A program made the position numbers and the translations under genes. The notes below the pieces were generated by a model that did no database searches, had not been told where the DNA came from, and saw only the letters and a program-made list of their open reading frames with translations. From assembly GCA_963697975.1 (NCBI GenBank), contig OY969111.1, forward strand, positions 2,790,001 to 2,854,000: a DNA stretch of 64,000 nucleotides. The letters are read 5' to 3'. Source of the stretch: QHXM01 sp963697975. GTDB lineage: Bacteria; Acidobacteriota; Blastocatellia; Pyrinomonadales; Pyrinomonadaceae. Shown in pieces: positions 7,361 through 16,395 of the stretch. Position 1 is the first letter of the stretch; every line of letters begins with the position of its first letter.

Positions 7361-7744
7361 CTATTCTTTGATTCTTCTCGTTAAAGCATTTCGCAATGCG
7401 TATAGTTGCTTTCCTAATGACACAACTCGCTGAAGGATTTGTTCAAGCTGCTCCGGCAAGATGTATTTCAACCGTGTAGCTATTTCTGATTGAGTTTCTA
7501 ACTCAGCCAGAGATGCTTGAGCTATTGACAGATGATGTAAGAATTCTTTGCTATGCTCTCTTGTATGTCCTTCGGCAATATTTGAAGGGATGGAAACAGC
7601 CGCGCGCTGAATTTGGCTGGTCAATCCATAAATCTCCTGCTTGGGAAATGTCTGTGTTAGTAGATAGACCTGTTCTACCAATTCCATCCCCGCTTGCCAG
7701 ACTCTGAGATCGCGGAAGCTACTGATTACCATACTCGCCTTCAT
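7361..7744 (-). CDS. four helix bundle protein (23S rRNA intervening-sequence family)
   Basis: 127 residues with the family signature: FRDLRVWQAGMELVEQVY, then FPKQEIYGLTSQIQRAAVS and IPSNIAEG. These proteins are encoded in intervening sequences of some 23S rRNA genes and scattered in genomes, and are related to the Avd accessory protein of diversity-generating retroelements. Their function is unknown; a basic nucleic-acid-binding bundle is likely. The gene fills the space between two inverted heptad arms (7310-7338, 7752-7780) and splits the usual ybaB-recR gene order, so it looks inserted. It has no visible transposase. Confidence 0.92.
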   Translation of the reverse strand: MKASMVISSFRDLRVWQAGMELVEQVYLLTQTFPKQEIYGLTSQIQRAAVSIPSNIAEGHTREHSKEFLHHLSIAQASLAELETQSEIATRLKYILPEQLEQILQRVVSLGKQLYALRNALTRRIKE

Positions 7745-7751
7745 GCTTGCC

Positions 7752-7780
7752 GACCCCCGACCCCTGACCCCCGTCCCCTG
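7752..7780. repeat. right arm of split heptad repeat
   Basis: GACCCCCGACCCCTGACCCC and following bases, inverse counterpart of 7310-7338. It starts eight bases before the four-helix-bundle start codon on the minus strand and ends four bases from the ybaB stop. Confidence 0.8.
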
Positions 7781-7783
7781 TTT

Positions 7784-8098
7784 TTAGAAGAGGCCGCCTA
7801 ATCCGGGCGGGAGCATGCCGCCGAGTTTGCCTTTCATCGCTTCGTCAATCTTGCGGTTCGCTTCGTTGACGGCGGCGACGATCATGTCCTGGAGCATTTC
7901 AAGGTCATCTTCTTTGACGGCTTCGGGGTCAATCTTGATCTGCGTGACCTCGTGCGTTCCTTTCATCTGGACGGTGACAATACCGCCGCCCGAAGAAGCC
8001 TCGACGACGAGTTCTTCCATCTCCTTCGCCATCTTCTCCTGCATCTGCTGCGCCTGCTTCATCATCTGCTGAATATTCATGCCGCCCGGAAATTTCAT
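7784..8098 (-). CDS. YbaB/EbfC family nucleoid-associated protein
   Basis: 104 residues, typical size. The N-terminal helix rich in Met/Gln (IQQMMKQAQQMQEKMAKEME), the central GGGIVTVQMKGTHEVTQIKI strands and VKEDDLEMLQDMIVAAVNEA match the YbaB DNA-binding dimer family. It is usually the gene before recR, and here is upstream of recR on the same strand with one inserted gene between. GAGAG precedes the start codon. It probably binds DNA non-specifically in the nucleoid. Confidence 0.95.
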   Translation of the reverse strand: MKFPGGMNIQQMMKQAQQMQEKMAKEMEELVVEASSGGGIVTVQMKGTHEVTQIKIDPEAVKEDDLEMLQDMIVAAVNEANRKIDEAMKGKLGGMLPPGLGGLF

Positions 8099-8308
8099 CT
8101 CTCTTAACCTCTCTTTTTCACTGGGTAAAAGTTTCTGATGTTGATGCCTGTCTTCATCCTAACTTTCATCAGGTATGAATGCAAACGCCCCCGGCGGCGC
8201 GCCCTGAGAGTCGCCTTAGACCGCTTAAACGACTTCCATAAATCAGATGGCCCCGACCTAAACGTCAGGGCCATGCGGGAGACTCTGCCTGAAGATGAGA
8301 GGTCGCGT

Positions 8309-8728
8309 TTAGTTCAAATTGTGCCACTTCTCATTATTGCTCTCATCCAACTCGTTGACCTGATTTTTAGCGTCGGCGATGAGTTTGAAAGTGGTGCTTT
8401 GCAGACTGACGTTGTTCGGGAGGATGCTCTTGGCGTCTACCAGAACCCAATCGCCCTGACCCGGTTGGATGACTTGAATCACACGAAACAGCGTTCTTCC
8501 GACGGCTGCGCCATTGATCTTGCGAACGGTCAATTCCAGACGACAGGCCGCGCTCGCAGCGTTGCCCTTATTCGCCACCTGTACACGCACTGCTTTATCG
8601 TTGTTCGGGACGAACTCGTATTGCCTGACCCACAAATCGGGCGAAGCCGCCGGAGCGGGAGTTCGAGCGGTCAGCGGCTGCAACATGCAGACGAGGAGAC
8701 TTACCAGACAGATTATTTTCTTCAACAT
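8309..8728 (-). CDS. secreted CARDB-like adhesion-fold protein
   Basis: 139 residues with a cleavable signal peptide (IICLVSLLVCMLQPLTA). The mature part resembles one CARDB domain: DLWVRQYEFVP, VRVQVANKGNAASAACRLEL and the closing NQVNELDESNNE typical of that Ig-like bacterial module. It is probably exported and perhaps part of cell-envelope adhesion; no catalytic motif. AAGGAGAG is located just upstream of the start. It stands alone; 225 bases separate it from the divergent helicase gene, with no clear element in between. Confidence 0.8.
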   Translation of the reverse strand: MLKKIICLVSLLVCMLQPLTARTPAPAASPDLWVRQYEFVPNNDKAVRVQVANKGNAASAACRLELTVRKINGAAVGRTLFRVIQVIQPGQGDWVLVDAKSILPNNVSLQSTTFKLIADAKNQVNELDESNNEKWHNLN

Positions 8729-8954
8729 TTCTACTCTCCTTTAGGGAAAAGGCATTCACTCGAAGGGCGCGTGAACGCGCAAAGTTGAATCGAAAGCTAC
8801 GCGAAAGAGTTGGCGTGAGCGATGAATGCTCGGCTTGTAGTTTTTCAATGCGCCGCCACGATAAGGCAATGGCCGCTGTGGAGTCAATAATGATATATGA
8901 GACCGCTTCTGGTTTTCTTGTAGCGTCAGGACATGCTATAAGCCAGAGTAGATC

Positions 8955-11012
8955 ATGACACGTTATGTCATCAAACGAGGCGATGCGCCCGACAAGTTGG
9001 CGCGCTATCGCGCGGAACTCAACGAGGAACAGTTCGCTGTCGCCACAGCCAATCCGGGCGCGGCGCTCATCATCGCGGGCGCAGGCTCCGGCAAGACGCG
9101 CGCGATTACCTACCGCGTCGCTTACTTGATAGAGCAGGGCGTTGCGCCCGCGCGCATCATGCTCGCCACGTTTACCAACCGGGCGGCGCGCGAGATGTTG
9201 CGCCGCGTCGAACTGCTGACGAGCGGCGGAGATGTCAAAAGAGTCTGGGGCGGAACGTTTCATCGCATCGCCAATCTGATCCTGCGCCGCCACGCCGCGA
9301 GCATCGGCTATGAAGCCAACTACACGATTCTCGATTCCGAAGATGCGCGCGATTTCCTCTCCGCGTGCGTTGACGAAGCGGGCATTGATACGAAGGCGCG
9401 CCGTTTCCCGAAGGCGGAAGTCTTGCAGAACGTCATCAGCTTTGCCAACAACACGGATCGTCCCATCGAAGATGTCATCGCGCGCCGTTACCCTCATTTC
9501 GAGCCGCTGACACAGCAAGTCAAACGCGTTGACACGATCTACATGGAGCGCAAGCGCGAGCGCAACGTGATGGATTACGACGATCTCCTGCTCAACTGGA
9601 AAAGATTGCTGATGGAAAAACCCGACATCGCCAACCTCTACGCAGATCAATTTCAGCACATCCTGGTTGACGAGTATCAGGACACGAACAAGCTACAGGC
9701 GGAGATTGTTGATTTGATGGCCGTCAAGCATCGCAACGTGATGGTCGTCGGCGACGACGCGCAGAGCATCTACGCGTGGCGCGGCGCAGAGTTTACTAAC
9801 ATCTACGAGTTTCCCGACAGATACCCGGAGGCACGCACCTTTCGTCTGGAAATCAACTACCGCTCGACGCCGGAAATCCTCGCGCTCGCCAACGTCTCCA
9901 TCGCCTCGAATCGCAAACAGTTTCCCAAAACCCTGCGAGCCGCGCGCGACTCGAAAGGTCTTCCCCCGGCGCTCATCCCGGCGCGCGACGCAGATCAGCA
10001 GGCCGCCTTCATCGCTTCACGCATTCTTGAACTGCGCGACGAAGGCATCCCGCTAGAAGAAGTGGCGGTGCTCTACCGCTCTCACTATCATTCGCTCGAA
10101 CTGCAACTGGAACTGACCCGTCGCGGCATCCCGTATCGCGTCCGCAGCGGCGTGCGCTTCTTCGAGCAAGCGCACATCAAAGATGTCATCTCTTATCTTC
10201 GTGTCATCACCAACCCGCGCGACGAGTTGGCCTGGAAACGCATCCTGCGGATGATTCCGCAGGTCGGCAACTCTACGGCCAACAGAATCTGGGAGCGGCT
10301 GGCTTATGCTCCAGACCCGCTGGCTCTCGTGCGTCGTGAAGATTTCAATGTCGCTCCAAAACGCGGCGCAGGTTGGACGGAATTTCTCTCTCTGCTCGAA
10401 AGTCTCGTGCAGGACGAAACGCGCGGCAACCCTGCGCGGCAGATCGAGTTGATTCTGGCGCGCGGCTACGAAGCCCATCTGGCGAACAATTACGAAAACG
10501 CCGAAGCGCGGCTCGAAGATTTGCGGCAGCTTGCGCTCTATAGCTCTCGCTACAACTCGACCGAAGATTTTCTGTCTGAGTTGGCTCTGCTTTCCACCGA
10601 ACGCTACAGCGCGCCGCAGGCAGTCGCGGGCGAAGATGTCGTGATGGGCGGCGATGAAGACGAACTTCTGACTTTGACCTCCGTGCATCAGGCGAAGGGA
10701 CTCGAATGGCGCGCGGTCTTCGTCATCTGGGCGGCTGATGGAAAGTTTCCCAGCCCGCGTTCATTGCGAGATGCGGAAGGCGAAGAGGAAGAGCGTCGCC
10801 TCTGGTACGTCGCGCTGACGCGCGCGGGCGAGCAGCTTTACCTCACCTATCCTTTGATGATTACGGACTACAACCGCCAGACGGTCGTCCAGAAGCCTTC
10901 GCGCTTCGTCACGGAAGTCCCGCCGGAGCTTTACGACATCTGGTCGCTGGAAGAAGAGAGCGCGGGCAAACTTCCTGCGGCTGAGGATGAGACGCAGAAA
11001 TATATCAATTGA
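8955..11012 (+). CDS. UvrD/PcrA-type superfamily 1 DNA helicase
   Basis: 685 residues with the SF1A helicase motifs in order: Q-motif LNEEQFAVA, Walker A GAGSGKTR, TFTNRAAREM, Walker B ILVDEYQDTN, VGDDAQSIYAWRGA, NYRS, VHQAKGLEW and LWYVALTRAGEQLYL. This is a 3'-5' DNA helicase of repair or replication restart. It is somewhat shorter than E. coli UvrD/Rep (about 720) and lacks a long C-terminal extension. Because several paralogs exist in most genomes, no symbol is given. The following esterase gene starts 18 bases downstream. Confidence 0.95.
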   Translation: MTRYVIKRGDAPDKLARYRAELNEEQFAVATANPGAALIIAGAGSGKTRAITYRVAYLIEQGVAPARIMLATFTNRAAREMLRRVELLTSGGDVKRVWGGTFHRIANLILRRHAASIGYEANYTILDSEDARDFLSACVDEAGIDTKARRFPKAEVLQNVISFANNTDRPIEDVIARRYPHFEPLTQQVKRVDTIYMERKRERNVMDYDDLLLNWKRLLMEKPDIANLYADQFQHILVDEYQDTNKLQAEIVDLMAVKHRNVMVVGDDAQSIYAWRGAEFTNIYEFPDRYPEARTFRLEINYRSTPEILALANVSIASNRKQFPKTLRAARDSKGLPPALIPARDADQQAAFIASRILELRDEGIPLEEVAVLYRSHYHSLELQLELTRRGIPYRVRSGVRFFEQAHIKDVISYLRVITNPRDELAWKRILRMIPQVGNSTANRIWERLAYAPDPLALVRREDFNVAPKRGAGWTEFLSLLESLVQDETRGNPARQIELILARGYEAHLANNYENAEARLEDLRQLALYSSRYNSTEDFLSELALLSTERYSAPQAVAGEDVVMGGDEDELLTLTSVHQAKGLEWRAVFVIWAADGKFPSPRSLRDAEGEEEERRLWYVALTRAGEQLYLTYPLMITDYNRQTVVQKPSRFVTEVPPELYDIWSLEEESAGKLPAAEDETQKYIN

Positions 11013-11030
11013 ATCTGTTGCTAAAACTTT

Positions 11031-11744
11031 ATGTCGTTACCAATCAAAACTACAGACGAAGCGCCAGCGGAAGACCGTACTCTCAAGGCTGAGTTTAAAC
11101 TCTATTACGACCTGCACGTTCCTGAGACGGACGCCCCGCGTCCCCTGCTCATCGCGCTGCACGGCTACGGCGCGAACAAAAGACAGATGATGCGCGAGGC
11201 GCGCGTGATAGCGCCTCCCGATTTCGCCATCGCTTCGTTACAGGGATTTCATCAACACATCAGAGAGCCGAAGGAGAAGGGCGGGCCGCTGCGGTTCGGG
11301 TTCGGCTGGCTGACGAGTTACCGCTCGGAAGATTCAATCGCGGTTCACCATCGCGCTCTGCTGGATTTGATTGATTCGCTTGTTAATGAAGACATAGCTG
11401 ACCGCGAGCGCGTCTTCCTGCTGGGCTTCTCTCAATCGTGCGCCCTGAACTACCGCTTCGCCTTCACGCATCCTGATTGTTTGCGAGGCGTCGTCGGCAT
11501 CTGCGGCGGCCTGCCGGGTGACTGGCAATCAAGCGAGCTATACAGGCCGACCAACGCCGCTGTCTTATATCTGCACGGCGAGCAGGATGAGGATTATCCT
11601 CCGGCTCGCGTTGCCGGTTATGCGGAACAACTCGGCCAGCGGGCGCGCGATGTCAGAGTTAAAAGCTACGACGCCGGGCATGAGATAACGCAACCCATGC
11701 GCGAAGACGTGCGCGAGTGGTTGCGCGGGCGCGCCGCTAAGTAG
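11031..11744 (+). CDS. alpha/beta hydrolase (carboxylesterase/phospholipase type)
   Basis: 237 residues. LIALHGYGANKRQMMR carries the oxyanion HG motif, LLGFSQSCAL the nucleophile elbow GxSxS, and the Asp (HGEQDEDYPP) and His (YDAGHEITQ) complete the triad in the usual order. There is no signal peptide, so it is probably a cytosolic esterase of the predicted-esterase/phospholipase-carboxylesterase family; substrate unknown. It follows the helicase closely and may be co-transcribed with it. Confidence 0.85.
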   Translation: MSLPIKTTDEAPAEDRTLKAEFKLYYDLHVPETDAPRPLLIALHGYGANKRQMMREARVIAPPDFAIASLQGFHQHIREPKEKGGPLRFGFGWLTSYRSEDSIAVHHRALLDLIDSLVNEDIADRERVFLLGFSQSCALNYRFAFTHPDCLRGVVGICGGLPGDWQSSELYRPTNAAVLYLHGEQDEDYPPARVAGYAEQLGQRARDVRVKSYDAGHEITQPMREDVREWLRGRAAK

Positions 11745-11834
11745 TCGCGCGCGCACCATTCAAGGTTGAAACCCTAGATAGGCTGCAAGTATATTCATCC
11801 TCGTTCTTCCCACATCGCATCAGTGAAAGACATT

Positions 11835-12326
11835 ATGAAACGAACCTTTCTTTTCGTGGCCGCCATCGCGGTTGCAATGTTGCTGAATCTATCTGCTGCC
11901 GATGCTCAACAGGAGGGCGCGGGCGCTGGAAGTAAACCGAGCAAACAGGAGATGAAGACAATCACGGCTATTCGCGCGGTGATGGACGCACAGACGGCTG
12001 CGTGGAATCGCGGCGACATCGAAGGCTTCATGGATGGCTATGCGCGCTCGCCTGACACCGTTTTTATTTCCGGCGACTCGCTGACGCACGGCTGGCAGAC
12101 AGTGCTTGACCGCTACAAGAAAGGCTACGACACGCGCGAGAAGATGGGCACGCTTGCCTTCTCTGACCTCGATGTCAAAGTCGTCAGCAAAGATACGGCG
12201 GTTGTGATTGGTCGCTGGCAACTGACGCGCGATAAGGACACGCCGCACGGACGTTTTACGCTCATCTTCCGCCGCATGGGGCAGAACTGGCGCATCGTCC
12301 ACGACCACACCTCTTCAGCTTCATAA
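11835..12326 (+). CDS. exported SnoaL-like/DUF4440 protein
   Basis: 163 residues from ATG 11835 (a GTG at 11823 is an alternative). The signal peptide is LFVAAIAVAMLLNLSAADA. The body is the NTF2-like fold of DUF4440 proteins: IRAVMDAQTAAWNRGDIEGFMDGYA, then DTVFISGDSLTHGWQTVLDRY and LIFRRMGQNWRIVHDHTS. Members include ketosteroid-isomerase-like proteins of unknown substrate. A second protein of this type lies at 18362-19030. The hutI gene follows after 9 bases. Confidence 0.82.
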   Translation: MKRTFLFVAAIAVAMLLNLSAADAQQEGAGAGSKPSKQEMKTITAIRAVMDAQTAAWNRGDIEGFMDGYARSPDTVFISGDSLTHGWQTVLDRYKKGYDTREKMGTLAFSDLDVKVVSKDTAVVIGRWQLTRDKDTPHGRFTLIFRRMGQNWRIVHDHTSSAS

Positions 12327-12335
12327 AAGATTACT

Positions 12336-13595
12336 GTGCCTGAAAAAACGCTCGTCATCGTCAATTGCTCGCAACTCGTCACTCTCGCAAGCTCTGTTAA
12401 GGGAACGCGCACCGGCTCGGCGATGAGCGAGCTTTCCATCATCGAAGACGGCGCGATGCTGGTGCGTGATGGGCGCATTGAGAGAGTCGGCGCGCGACGC
12501 GAGATCGAACCTCTTATCGAAGCGGACAGCGAAGTCGTGGACGCGGGCGGAAGAATCTGCGCGCCGGGATTCGTGGACGCGCACGCGCATCCGGTTTTCG
12601 CGGGCACGCGCGCCGACGAGTATGAGCAAAGGGCGCGCGGGGCAACCTATCAGGAGATAGCGGCGCGAGGCGGAGGCATTCGCTCGACCGTCAGGCGGAC
12701 CCGTGCGGCGACGCTCGAAGAGTTAGTTGATGCATCGAAGCGTTATGGTCAGTGGTTTCTGCGTGGTGGGACGACGACCGTCGAGGCGAAATCGGGCTAC
12801 GGGTTGTCGGTCGAAGACGAATTGAAAATCCTGCGTGCGATCAAAAGACTGAATCTTGAGACGCCGCTCCGTTATGTCCCAACCTTTCTCGGCGCGCACG
12901 ACATCCCGGATGATTACCGCGAGCGCCACGAGGATTACGTTGCGCTCGTCATCGAAGAGATGCTGCCGCGCGTGGTAGATGAAAAATTAGCTGAATACGC
13001 GGACGTATTCTGCGAGGAGCGCGTCTTCACTGTCGAAGAATCGCGTCGCATTCTGATGGCGGCGCGCTCGCTTGGCTTGGGCTTGCGCCTTCATGCGGAT
13101 CAATTGTCGCTTTCCGGCGGCGCGCTTCTGGCGGCTGAACTGGGGGCTTCGACCGCCGACCATCTGGAACACACAGACATGAACGGCATCGCTGCTTTGA
13201 AGTCTGCGAATGTTCAGCCGGTACTCTTGCCCGGCTCGGTTTATGCTCTCGGCTCCTCGCGCTACCCTGCGGCGCGCGAGATGATTGACGGAGGGCTGGC
13301 GGTCGTCCTTGCCACAGATTTCAATCCGGGTTCGTCGCCCACGCCCTCCATGCCGATGGTGCTGTCATTAGCTTCGACGCACATGAAAATGACGCCCGCC
13401 GAAAGTCTGACTGCTGCGACCATCAACGCCGCGTACAGTCTGGGACGTGGTGAAGAGATCGGCTCTCTGGAATCGGGCAAGTGCGCCGATTTCGTCATCC
13501 ATGATTGCGCTGATTACCGCGAACTGGCCTACTTTTTCGGCGTCGAGCACGCGCGTGCCGTTTACATCGGCGGTCGGCTGGCCTTCAGTCGTTAA
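12336..13595 (+). CDS. hutI: imidazolonepropionase
   Basis: 419 residues starting with GTG. The enzyme hydrolyses 4-imidazolone-5-propanoate to N-formimino-L-glutamate in histidine breakdown. DAHAHPVFAGTRADEY (metal HxH), ARGGGIRSTVRRTRAAT, GTTTVEAKSGYGLSVEDE, LRLHADQLS, DHLEHTD and LATDFNPGSSPTPS are the hallmark segments of HutI. It is cytosolic and length-typical. No hutH, hutU or formiminoglutamase gene is nearby, so the pathway is dispersed here. Its stop codon abuts the stop of the convergent patatin gene with no space for a separate terminator. Confidence 0.96.
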   Translation: MPEKTLVIVNCSQLVTLASSVKGTRTGSAMSELSIIEDGAMLVRDGRIERVGARREIEPLIEADSEVVDAGGRICAPGFVDAHAHPVFAGTRADEYEQRARGATYQEIAARGGGIRSTVRRTRAATLEELVDASKRYGQWFLRGGTTTVEAKSGYGLSVEDELKILRAIKRLNLETPLRYVPTFLGAHDIPDDYRERHEDYVALVIEEMLPRVVDEKLAEYADVFCEERVFTVEESRRILMAARSLGLGLRLHADQLSLSGGALLAAELGASTADHLEHTDMNGIAALKSANVQPVLLPGSVYALGSSRYPAAREMIDGGLAVVLATDFNPGSSPTPSMPMVLSLASTHMKMTPAESLTAATINAAYSLGRGEEIGSLESGKCADFVIHDCADYRELAYFFGVEHARAVYIGGRLAFSR

Positions 13596-15914
13596 TTACG
13601 GTTTCCACTGTAATATTTCAAGCACTCGCTTAAACGAGCAATAATTGAAGTCCGCGTCAGGAGCGCATTGCTGAGGTCTGTCGATCTGGTCATTCATGTT
13701 GTCACGGGCTTCTTTTGAGAGTAGATAGCCGAGAGGGAGCCTGACATCTGTTTGATTGATTTGAAAGTGAACCTCATCAGCCGAACGCAGACTGAATTGC
13801 GAGGCCGGAGCAGCCGCCTCAATCCGCTGTGTCATCGCTATCTCCGGCTCCTTCGACGCGTTACCTTCCCCTTTTTGGGTCTGGTCGTTGAGCTGTGCCA
13901 GCGCCGTCTCCAGTTCTCTGGTGGCTAAGGTACCGCGCGCAGTTCCCGCATTCAGGAGAGCAAAGATAGGAGACGTGATTTCGCCCAACCCATGCCACTT
14001 GTACTTGAGTGGCCCCGGGTCTGTGCCGATGCGAATGACGATGATCTGAATATCCACGCCCGCCGCAGTGGCCGCGTCATTGAGACGCATGGCCGAGAGT
14101 AAGTCCAATACGGTAGCCGTGCCGGAATTCTCGAAATAGCCTCCATCCACATAGCGGAACTTGCTGTCTTTGAGCTGGCCCCGACTATCCTGCACCTGGG
14201 TCGGCAGGTAGCCCGCCGATGCGACCACAGGAAAACGCGCGCTGAGGTACGCCGCAGTGCTGAGCGGCAGGGAGACGGTTGGATGGACATCGGCCAGGCT
14301 GGTCAAGCCGTTCAGGCGTTTATTTCGTTCGGCGTCCGGGCCAGCAGGGTTCAGATTGCTGATGACCATCTGCTCGCCCGTCTCAACTCTAGTGGTATTC
14401 AGAAACAAAGCCGGAGTTGAGCGGGTGGCGAAAGTGGATTGATTTGTCGTCGGGTCCTGGTAAAGGTCGTAGAGGTAGAAGTCTTTGTAAAACTCTGTCC
14501 CCCCGGTAGCCGAGTTCCAGTAGTAGCCCAATGCATCTTCCACAGAGCGGGCACGATCAAATCTGTGGACGGGGAAAAATAAGAAGCGCTGCAACAGGTC
14601 CGGGTAGAGCGTCGAGGCTAAGAGCGGAGAGAGGACATCCTTTCCCAGAATCTCATCGGTCATTCCACGCAGCTTATCTTTCGCTTTATCTGGCGGCAGA
14701 TTCACCTGAAAATTGCAGGGTTGCGCTCCGTCCTGATTTACGTACTTCGAGATGAGAGCAGCGAAGACTGCGCCTCCCAGACTACCGCCCGAGACACCGC
14801 TGATCGCAAAGACATGATGAGCAAAGGCCGGGTTTTCATCTTGCAGTTTTGAGAGCACGAGGGAAGCAAAGTAGCCTGCGCGGATGCCGCCGCCTTCCGC
14901 CGAAACAATGAAGACAGGGTAAGGCTTCTTCTTGTCCTGAGCCTTGTAATTATCCCTGTCGCAACGATTGCTCAACCATTGTTTGAAGCCCTCATTTATA
15001 TCCATCGGTCTGGCCTGGCCCTCGACCGTTTTGTAACGGACACGGTGGTTGTCGTTCCAATCGGCGGCGCTAAAGAGGACGGCGCAGATTAAAAGGATAA
15101 GGAATAGGGGCAGACGTGTGAGCTTTCCGGCATACGCTAACGCGCTGCCAACTGGGATCCAGATGGCAGCGAACAGCAAGACAATCGCCATCGGGCCAAT
15201 CACAATCGCCATCCTAATTGCTGTGTATCTGCCCGACTGGATGGTGAAGAGAAAGAGTAAACACACCCACAAGAAGATGGTGAATAAGAGTACGAGCTTG
15301 CCGGATTTAGCCAAGTTCGACACGCTGGGAAGGATGCCGCCTTTGGCTGATTCATCCTCTGATTTCTGAGCTGAAGCTGCCGCATCCTTCTCCCCTTTCA
15401 GCTTCGCGGTCAACCAGTGGCGGATGTGAAAGAAGCCATACAGGAGAAATGCCATCAGCAAACTGGCAACTGAAAGCCATTTAAGGAGAGCGCCGTGATT
15501 TCTGGCTTCGACGGCGATGGAATCGGCTGCCGCCCACAGTGCCCAGGCGATGAAGAGCAGCGGTAGAGCACCGACAATCCTCGGCAGGTGACGTATCCAG
15601 AATTTCTTTGCACCCACCGCACACCCTTTGGCGTTCGGCAAAGGGTCAATCAGGTACAGGAGGACACGCGCGCAGTACCACGACAAAAGGGAGAGGATCA
15701 GCGCCGAGATGATAAAGAAGATGCGCGGCCAAAATTGATCCGAATCGGTCGCCGCCAGCACCCTCAGCGCTTCCAAAGATTGCTCCGCGAAGCGAATGGC
15801 GATGCCCGCCAGCAAGGACATGGCGATGCTGAAGCGAATGACAAACGCGACGCGATAGAAAGCCCTGATAACATCGAGTGTGCAATTGTAGATTTTCAGA
15901 AACCTGGCTGACAT
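13596..15914 (-). CDS. membrane-anchored patatin-like phospholipase
   Basis: 772 residues from ATG 15914, preceded by AGGAGA (the frame is open to a TTG at 15950). The N-terminal 310 residues hold about eight hydrophobic segments (for example VLLFTIFLWVCLLFLFTI and MAIVIGPMAIVLLFAAIWI). The C-terminal part is a patatin domain: AEGGGIRAGYF (oxyanion hole), ISGVSGGSLGGA (GxSxG) and VDGGYFENSG (catalytic Asp-Gly). It is probably an inner-membrane lipid acyl hydrolase. The membrane-plus-patatin layout is unusual compared with soluble patatins such as ExoU or RssA. It is convergent with hutI. Confidence 0.85.
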   Translation of the reverse strand: MSARFLKIYNCTLDVIRAFYRVAFVIRFSIAMSLLAGIAIRFAEQSLEALRVLAATDSDQFWPRIFFIISALILSLLSWYCARVLLYLIDPLPNAKGCAVGAKKFWIRHLPRIVGALPLLFIAWALWAAADSIAVEARNHGALLKWLSVASLLMAFLLYGFFHIRHWLTAKLKGEKDAAASAQKSEDESAKGGILPSVSNLAKSGKLVLLFTIFLWVCLLFLFTIQSGRYTAIRMAIVIGPMAIVLLFAAIWIPVGSALAYAGKLTRLPLFLILLICAVLFSAADWNDNHRVRYKTVEGQARPMDINEGFKQWLSNRCDRDNYKAQDKKKPYPVFIVSAEGGGIRAGYFASLVLSKLQDENPAFAHHVFAISGVSGGSLGGAVFAALISKYVNQDGAQPCNFQVNLPPDKAKDKLRGMTDEILGKDVLSPLLASTLYPDLLQRFLFFPVHRFDRARSVEDALGYYWNSATGGTEFYKDFYLYDLYQDPTTNQSTFATRSTPALFLNTTRVETGEQMVISNLNPAGPDAERNKRLNGLTSLADVHPTVSLPLSTAAYLSARFPVVASAGYLPTQVQDSRGQLKDSKFRYVDGGYFENSGTATVLDLLSAMRLNDAATAAGVDIQIIVIRIGTDPGPLKYKWHGLGEITSPIFALLNAGTARGTLATRELETALAQLNDQTQKGEGNASKEPEIAMTQRIEAAAPASQFSLRSADEVHFQINQTDVRLPLGYLLSKEARDNMNDQIDRPQQCAPDADFNYCSFKRVLEILQWKP

Positions 15915-16130
15915 GTGGGAGTCTCCTGAGTATTCGGCCATCGAACTCAATGCGAGGCGATGATGAAGAGTTTCGTGAGTCGGTGCGGTTGCGACCTTGA
16001 AAGCGTGAGATTAAGTAAAGGTCGGCGAAGCGCGCCGCGCAGACAGCAGCATTCTCGCCGCTTATATCCTCTAGTTCACATCCTTGTCAACGAAAAAGTC
16101 AGCCATCAGGATGGCGCGAAAAGTTAATGC

Positions 16131-16159
16131 TTGACGCACAACTTATTGTCATTTATTAT
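16131..16159 (+). promoter_or_regulatory. sigma70-type promoter of leader RNA
   Basis: TTGACG (16131-16136), 17-bp spacer, TATTAT (16154-16159). A start near 16166 would give an RNA beginning just before the strong ribosome binding site at 16176. Confidence 0.7.
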
Positions 16160-16196
16160 TCGCGCCAACACTGGAAAGGAGGTGATCAAAAAATAT

Positions 16197-16232
16197 ATGA
16201 GTTCTAATCACAGTGAGGTGGCTGAGTCCTAA
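16197..16232 (+). CDS. putative 11-residue leader peptide
   Basis: ATG to TAA encoding MSSNHSEVAES. It is preceded by AAAGGAGGTGATC (13 bases fully complementary to the canonical 3' end of bacterial 16S rRNA), with 9 bases between the end of that match and ATG. Such an extended match is rare and suggests real initiation or rRNA pairing. It lies within the candidate leader RNA. Ser is the most frequent residue; there is no obvious regulatory run of one amino acid. Confidence 0.4.
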   Translation: MSSNHSEVAES

Positions 16233-16358
16233 GCCACTGGACTGATAGCCCGAAATTGTTGGGATTTTCTGTCCAGAAGTGAATCGGTTTTGCACGCTTA
16301 AAAGGCGAGCATCACACCAGAGGCACACTAGGCTCAGGGCAATCCAAACAGTTCACCG

Positions 16359-16395
16359 GAAGGCCGTCTGCATAATTGTGGGCGGCCTTCTCTTT
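16359..16395 (+). terminator. intrinsic terminator upstream of the 16426 gene
   Basis: GAAGGCCG and CGGCCTTC stem with a 16-base loop followed by TCTTTA. It lies 31 bases before the start codon of the next gene, in the position of an attenuator. Confidence 0.55.

Noticed and set aside
8595..9659. 354-codon open frame on the minus strand opposite the CARDB and helicase genes
   Set aside because: It is a shadow of the strongly supported helicase gene; the protein has no motif or coherent hydrophobic pattern.
12125..12607. Minus-strand frames opposite the DUF4440 and hutI genes
   Set aside because: They cross two well-supported plus-strand genes and lack any recognisable motif.
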